A DNA stretch of 26,303 nt from JALZOC01 sp031361295 (GTDB taxonomy: Bacteria > Acidobacteriota > Vicinamibacteria > Vicinamibacterales > 2-12-FULL-66-21). Numbering within the stretch: position 1 is the stretch's first letter; every line of letters begins with the position of its first letter. Positions 22,380 through 26,303 of the stretch are shown here, in pieces. Below the pieces are notes generated by a model, which ran no database searches, was not told where the DNA came from, and saw only the letters and a list, made by a program, of their open reading frames with translations. The stretch is taken from the NCBI GenBank assembly GCA_031361295.1, contig JANMCN010000250.1, forward strand, positions 1-26,303, written 5' to 3'. A program made the position numbers and the translations under genes.

Positions 22380-25316
22380 ATGGCTCACCTTCCGATCCGC
22401 GCGGCATCCCCAGACCGAGGCGCGGCTCTGCCGGTTGCGATACTCCTGGCGGGCCTCCTAATCTGGGGATGCGGCTCATCTGCCACGACCACCATCACCT
22501 CGCCCGCGACTGTGTCCAAATGCGGCGTGTCGGTGACTGCTCCCGATGCCGCGGTTCCCGCGCGCGGCGGCGCCGGAACCGTGACCGTCACCACCGCGCG
22601 CGAATGCGCCTGGACTGCCTCCTCGGAAAGCGGATGGATCAGCATCAAGGCGGGAGCGAGCGGCCAGGGCGACGGCACGGTCCAGTTCGAAGCCGTCGCC
22701 AATCCCGACCCCGTCATACGCCGTGGCGGCATCCTCGCGAACAATCAGCGCGCGGAAGTCATGCAGGCGGCCGGCGAATGCACGATCACGCTCGCAGAGG
22801 AATCGGGAAGCTTCGACGCCGCGGGTGGAACCGGGCACGTGGATGTGCGGGCGTCGAGCGCGCTGTGCACGTGGACGGCTGTGGCGGAGGCGGACTGGAT
22901 CACCATCCGTTCGGGGGCCAGCGGAACGGGCGCCGGCACCGTGACGTTCGAGGTGGCCGCCGCGTCCGGGCCACCGCGGACCGGGGCCATCGCCATCGCC
23001 GGGCACCGGTTCACGATCACGCAATCGGCGCTGGCGGTGAGCTGCGCCTACACGCTCAGCGCGTCGGCGTACCAGACCGGCGCGGACGGGGGGACCGGAA
23101 ACGTTGCTGTCACGACGACCGGCGCCTGTCCGTGGACGGCGTCGAGCAGCGTCGATTGGATCACGCTGACGGCGGGCGGCGGGACCAACACCGGCTCCGG
23201 TACCGTTTCCTTCGTCGTGGCGTCGACGACGGGCCCGCCCCGTTCGGCCACCTTGACCATCGCGGGCCGTCCGTTCACGGTCACGCAGTCGCAGGGATGC
23301 GCGTACACCCTCTCGCCTGACAGTGGATCGGTGCCGGGGGGCGGCGGCAACGTGGCCGTCACCGTCACCACGAACGACAGCTGCCCCTGGACGGCGGCGA
23401 GCAACGCCACGTGGATCGTGATTGCCTCCGGGTCGCAGGGGAGCGGCACAGGTACCGTCCAGTTGAACGTGGCGGCGACGACGGGCCCGAACCGCTCGGG
23501 CACGGCCACGATCGCGGGCAAGACGTTCACGATCAACCAGGGGCAGGGCTGCACGTTTTCGATCAGCCCCACCAGCATTTCGATCGATGCCGGCGTTGGG
23601 CAGGGTTCGTTCGACGTGCAGGCGGACAGCGGCTGCGCGTGGTCGACCAACGAGAACGCCGACTGGCTGACGATCTCGTCGGGGGCGACAGGATCGGGGA
23701 ACGGGACCGTGAAGTTCGCGGCGGCGGCGAACACCGGCCCGGCGCGGAGTGCGACCATCACGGCGGGGGGCCGGACGTTCACGGTCAGCCAGGCCGCCGG
23801 CTGTGCGTACACCCTCTCCTCGTCCAGCACCAGCGTGCCGGGTGAGGGCGGCGCCGGGACCGTGGGAGTCACCACGGGCGGCGCGTGCGCCTGGACCGCG
23901 GCCAGCAACGCCGACTGGATCACCGTGACCGCCGGCGCTCGCGGTACTGGCAACGGGACCGTCTCGTTTACCGCGGCGGCGCATACCGGCGCGTCGAGAT
24001 CTGGAACGCTGACGGTTGCCGGCCAGACGTTCACGGTAAACCAGGCCGAGTCCTGCACCTATACCGTCTCTCCCGCGTCTCAGAACGTCGGTGCCGCTGG
24101 CGGAGGGGTCAGCGTGGCGGTCACGACCCCGGGCGGGTGCCGGTGGACGGCGACCTCGAATGCGTCATGGATCAGCGTGTCGTCCGGGTCGAGCGGCAGC
24201 GGCGGCGGAACCGTGCAATTGACCGTGGCCGTCAACAGCGGAAGCGCGCGAACCGGGACGGCGACGATCGCGGGCCGCACGGTAACAATCGCCCAGGCCA
24301 GCGGGTGCTCGTATTCCCTGTCCCCCACCTCGCAGACGGTGCCGGCCGGAGCGGGTACGGGATCGGTCGCCGTGACGGCGCCGTCCGGATGTTTGTGGAC
24401 GGCCGCGACCAGCAACACGCCCTGGGTCACGATTTCGAGCGGGGCGTCGGGCAGCGGCAACGGCACGGTGCAGTACGCGTTCGAGGCGAACGGCGGCGTC
24501 GCGCGCAACGGCACGCTGACGATTGCCGGGCAGAGCTTCGGGATCACGCAGGCGAGCGGGTGCTCCTACGCCATCAACCCCACCGGACAGACCGTTCCGG
24601 CAGCGGGCGGGAGCGCGAGCGTGACTGTCACGGCCGGGGCGGGTTGCGCCTGGACGGTTGACAGTCCGCCGGCGTGGGCGCACGTCACGGCCGGCGGCAG
24701 CGGCACTGGATCCGGATCGGTGCAGTTGACCGTTGACGCGAACACCGGGCCGGGCCGGACGGCGACCTTCCCCATTGCCGGCCAGCCGTTCACGCTCACC
24801 CAGGACGGCGCGTGCACGTTTACCGTGGCTCCGGACACGCTCGCGCGCGGCAACGGCGCATCGACCGAACGGGTGGACGTGACCGCGCCCGCCGGGTGCG
24901 CATGGACGGCCGTCAGCAACGTCCCGTGGGTCACCATCGGCAACGGCGCCACCGGCAACGGCAGCGGCGCCGTCGATGCCGCATTCGCCGCGAACACCGG
25001 TCCCGCCCGGAGCGGCACGCTGACCGTGGCCACGCGCACGGTCACGGTGAGCCAGGACTCTGGGTGCACATACACGCTGAGCGCGCCGGCGTACACCGCG
25101 CTCACGGCCGGTGGGCCCGGGTCGGTGAACATCATGGCCGGGGCCGGCTGCGCCTGGACAGCCGCCAGCCAGGCTGCGTGGATAACGATCACCTCTGGCA
25201 CCGCGGGAACCGGCGACGGTACCGTTCAGTTCGGAGTGGACCCCAACGGAACCGGCGCGGCGCGGACGGGAACCATCATCATCGGCGGTCAGACGTTCAC
25301 CGTGTCGCAGCCGTAG
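22380..25316 (+). CDS. Lipoprotein made of eleven BACON repeats
   Basis: The 978-residue product starts with a lipoprotein signal ending in LLIWGC, so Cys31 should anchor it. From Cys48 to the end it is eleven tandem BACON-type domains of about 84-86 residues. Each begins with Cys, runs through an AGGxGxVxVTT-like strand to a second Cys in C-x-WTA, then W-x-x-(I/V)-x-SGxxGxGxGTVxF, NTGPxRxGTxTIAGxxFTVxQ. The two cysteines are 28 residues apart in ten repeats and 29 in the second, so one disulfide per domain is likely in the periplasm or outside the cell. BACON domains are beta-sandwiches found on surface proteins, often linked to carbohydrate or mucin binding. No catalytic domain is attached, so this is probably a long stalk or adhesin. 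No ribosome site is obvious before the ATG. It is divergent from the M28 gene. Confidence 0.94.
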   Translation: MAHLPIRAASPDRGAALPVAILLAGLLIWGCGSSATTTITSPATVSKCGVSVTAPDAAVPARGGAGTVTVTTARECAWTASSESGWISIKAGASGQGDGTVQFEAVANPDPVIRRGGILANNQRAEVMQAAGECTITLAEESGSFDAAGGTGHVDVRASSALCTWTAVAEADWITIRSGASGTGAGTVTFEVAAASGPPRTGAIAIAGHRFTITQSALAVSCAYTLSASAYQTGADGGTGNVAVTTTGACPWTASSSVDWITLTAGGGTNTGSGTVSFVVASTTGPPRSATLTIAGRPFTVTQSQGCAYTLSPDSGSVPGGGGNVAVTVTTNDSCPWTAASNATWIVIASGSQGSGTGTVQLNVAATTGPNRSGTATIAGKTFTINQGQGCTFSISPTSISIDAGVGQGSFDVQADSGCAWSTNENADWLTISSGATGSGNGTVKFAAAANTGPARSATITAGGRTFTVSQAAGCAYTLSSSSTSVPGEGGAGTVGVTTGGACAWTAASNADWITVTAGARGTGNGTVSFTAAAHTGASRSGTLTVAGQTFTVNQAESCTYTVSPASQNVGAAGGGVSVAVTTPGGCRWTATSNASWISVSSGSSGSGGGTVQLTVAVNSGSARTGTATIAGRTVTIAQASGCSYSLSPTSQTVPAGAGTGSVAVTAPSGCLWTAATSNTPWVTISSGASGSGNGTVQYAFEANGGVARNGTLTIAGQSFGITQASGCSYAINPTGQTVPAAGGSASVTVTAGAGCAWTVDSPPAWAHVTAGGSGTGSGSVQLTVDANTGPGRTATFPIAGQPFTLTQDGACTFTVAPDTLARGNGASTERVDVTAPAGCAWTAVSNVPWVTIGNGATGNGSGAVDAAFAANTGPARSGTLTVATRTVTVSQDSGCTYTLSAPAYTALTAGGPGSVNIMAGAGCAWTAASQAAWITITSGTAGTGDGTVQFGVDPNGTGAARTGTIIIGGQTFTVSQP
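22521..25313 (+). repeat. Eleven tandem repeats of about 252-258 bases (BACON coding units)
   Basis: The DNA repeats follow the protein domains, with the first unit starting at 22521 and the second at 22779. Units are diverged at DNA level. Blocks such as GGCAACGGGACCGT and TTCACGGTCA recur, which may favour recombination or misassembly. Confidence 0.8.
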
Positions 25317-25456
25317 CGTGGCGCGGAACGGAAGACCCGCCGGAGCGCCCTCCTACGCCGACGGACGGTTGTCTGCATCGGGTCCACGAGGCGCAAGCTC
25401 GGTCGTCCGTGAAAGACGTGCGGAACATCGAGAGTGCTCGCGTCGGCTTGCAGGGG

Positions 25457-26303
25457 CTACTCGCGGTTGCGCCCGAGCCGCTGCTCCATCGCGTCGAGCG
25501 TCTTCGGCCAGTCTTCGCGGAGAAGGCGCGCCAGCGCGCGATCCGACAACAGCCGCCCGCCGGTCTGGCACCGCGCGCAGTAGTTGGCTTCGTTCCGGGC
25601 GTAGACGATCCGCTGCACCGGTGCGCCACATGCCGGGCACGGCTGCCTGTAGCGGCCGTGGACGGCCATGCCGTCGCGGAACGCCGTGACCTTTTCCGGG
25701 AACGCGCCGGCGGCTTCGTCCCGCAGCCGGCGAATCCACCGCTCGAGCGTGGCGACCGCGGCCCCGTGCAGCCGCGCGATCTCGTCGTCGTCGAGCGTGT
25801 CGGTCAGCTTCATCGGAGACATCCTGGCCGCATGAAGGATTTCGTCTGAATACGCATTGCCGATCCCGCTGAAAATGTGCGGGTCCGTCAGGGCGCGTTT
25901 CACCGTGTGATTCTCGCGGGTCAGGCGCGCGGCGAAGGCGGGCAGGTCCGAATCGAGCACCTCGAGCCCGCCAGGGTCGAGGGCGTCGAGCTGGGCTGGG
26001 CCTACCAGGTGAAGCGAGGCCTGCCGGCGGGATCCCGCTTCGGTCAGGATTGCGGTGCCGGTCGGAAAGTCGAAGGCGGCGAGCCCCATCCTGCCAGGAA
26101 TCGCGGCGCCATGTTCACGCCAGCGGAGACGGCCGGCAATTATCAGATGCAGCACGACGAACAGATCACCGTCGAGCACGAACACGATGCGCTTGCCGAG
26201 ACGACGAAGGCCGACGACCCTGCGCCCTTCGATGGCGCTGACGGGCGGATCCGGTGTGCGGAGGAGAAAGGGACTGGCAATGCGCAGCCGCTCGAGCGGC
26301 TGG
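25457..26303 (-). CDS. Formamidopyrimidine-DNA glycosylase (Fpg/MutM/Nei family), 5' end cut by window edge
   Basis: The frame is open to the right edge, so the N-terminal Pro-Glu catalytic residues lie outside. What remains begins QPLERLRIASPFLLR. It then has the RRLGKRIVFVLDGD strand with the conserved lysine, HLIIAGRLRW (usually HLGMTGRL in Fpg), the helix-two-turn-helix region PHIFSGIGNAYSDEILHAARMSP, and a C-terminal zinc finger C-x2-C-x16-C-x2-C (CPACG and CARCQ). By family it excises oxidised purines such as 8-oxoguanine and formamidopyrimidines and nicks the strand. The changed HLIIAGRL segment suggests a subgroup distinct from classic MutM, so a Nei-like or divergent Fpg specificity is possible. 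It is convergent with the BACON gene; the 140 bases between them hold no clear terminator. Confidence 0.93.
   Translation of the reverse strand, partial: QPLERLRIASPFLLRTPDPPVSAIEGRRVVGLRRLGKRIVFVLDGDLFVVLHLIIAGRLRWREHGAAIPGRMGLAAFDFPTGTAILTEAGSRRQASLHLVGPAQLDALDPGGLEVLDSDLPAFAARLTRENHTVKRALTDPHIFSGIGNAYSDEILHAARMSPMKLTDTLDDDEIARLHGAAVATLERWIRRLRDEAAGAFPEKVTAFRDGMAVHGRYRQPCPACGAPVQRIVYARNEANYCARCQTGGRLLSDRALARLLREDWPKTLDAMEQRLGRNRE

Noticed and set aside
22476..23984. 502-codon minus-strand open frame opposite the BACON gene
   Set aside because: It reflects the tandem repeat on the other strand. The Arg/Gly-rich product has no recognisable feature.
22521..25313. Regular repeats considered as a CRISPR array
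   Set aside because: The period is about 252 bases, units are diverged and all lie in one open frame coding for BACON domains.

Overview
The window is a GC-rich stretch of bacterial chromosome with tightly packed genes on both strands. No rRNA, tRNA, insertion sequence, phage gene or CRISPR array was seen. The protein set points to an Acidobacteriota-like soil or sediment bacterium, possibly of the Vicinamibacteria: BACON-repeat and CHRD lipoproteins, secreted M28 peptidases, a DUF5777-type beta-barrel and many secreted proteins rich in Ala, Thr and Gly. This placement is inferred from gene content only, because no marker gene is present.

Layout. 1-1579 (minus) is a membrane sensor histidine kinase that runs off the left edge. 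1754-4532 (plus) holds a BON-domain lipoprotein, the membrane subunits PntAB and PntB of a proton-translocating transhydrogenase (the soluble PntAA subunit is not beside them), and a DedA-family membrane protein. 4624-5905 (minus) holds a cold-shock protein with its own intrinsic terminator and long leader, preceded by a SpoU/TrmH RNA methyltransferase. 6087-7184 (plus) is a CaX-type cation/H+ antiporter that may be translated leaderless. 7428-8948 (plus) is a secreted Pro/Ala/Thr-rich protein with an internal duplication and a very good sigma-54 promoter match upstream. 9100-9447 (plus) is a small secreted Cys/His protein.

9449-15476 is rich in secreted proteins: a metzincin protease with two C-terminal beta-sandwich repeats (minus), a beta-propeller/M28 peptidase/FnIII fusion (plus), and an unrecognised secreted protein (minus). 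15508-18682 (minus) holds a single-domain response regulator and a likely operon mntH - universal stress protein - PAP2 phosphatase. 18814-20304 (plus) holds a DUF5777-like barrel with a His-rich loop and a CHRD lipoprotein. 20400-22169 (minus) is a second M28 peptidase, with a PA-like insert. 22380-25316 (plus) is a lipoprotein of eleven BACON repeats. 25457-26303 (minus) is a formamidopyrimidine-DNA glycosylase cut by the right edge.

How the genes fit together. Two themes recur. One is the cell envelope and ion balance: transhydrogenase, DedA, Ca2+/H+ exchange, Mn2+ uptake, PAP2 and a universal stress protein. The other is secreted protein or peptide breakdown and surface display: metzincin, two M28 peptidases, BACON and CHRD lipoproteins. 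I did not find one clearly new multi-gene system. The points most worth a second look are the sigma-54 promoter with the duplicated secreted protein, the one-Cys-pair-per-repeat BACON array, the lone pre-catalytic cysteine of the metzincin, the pntAB-pntB pair lacking pntAA, and the His-rich barrel loop divergent from mntH.
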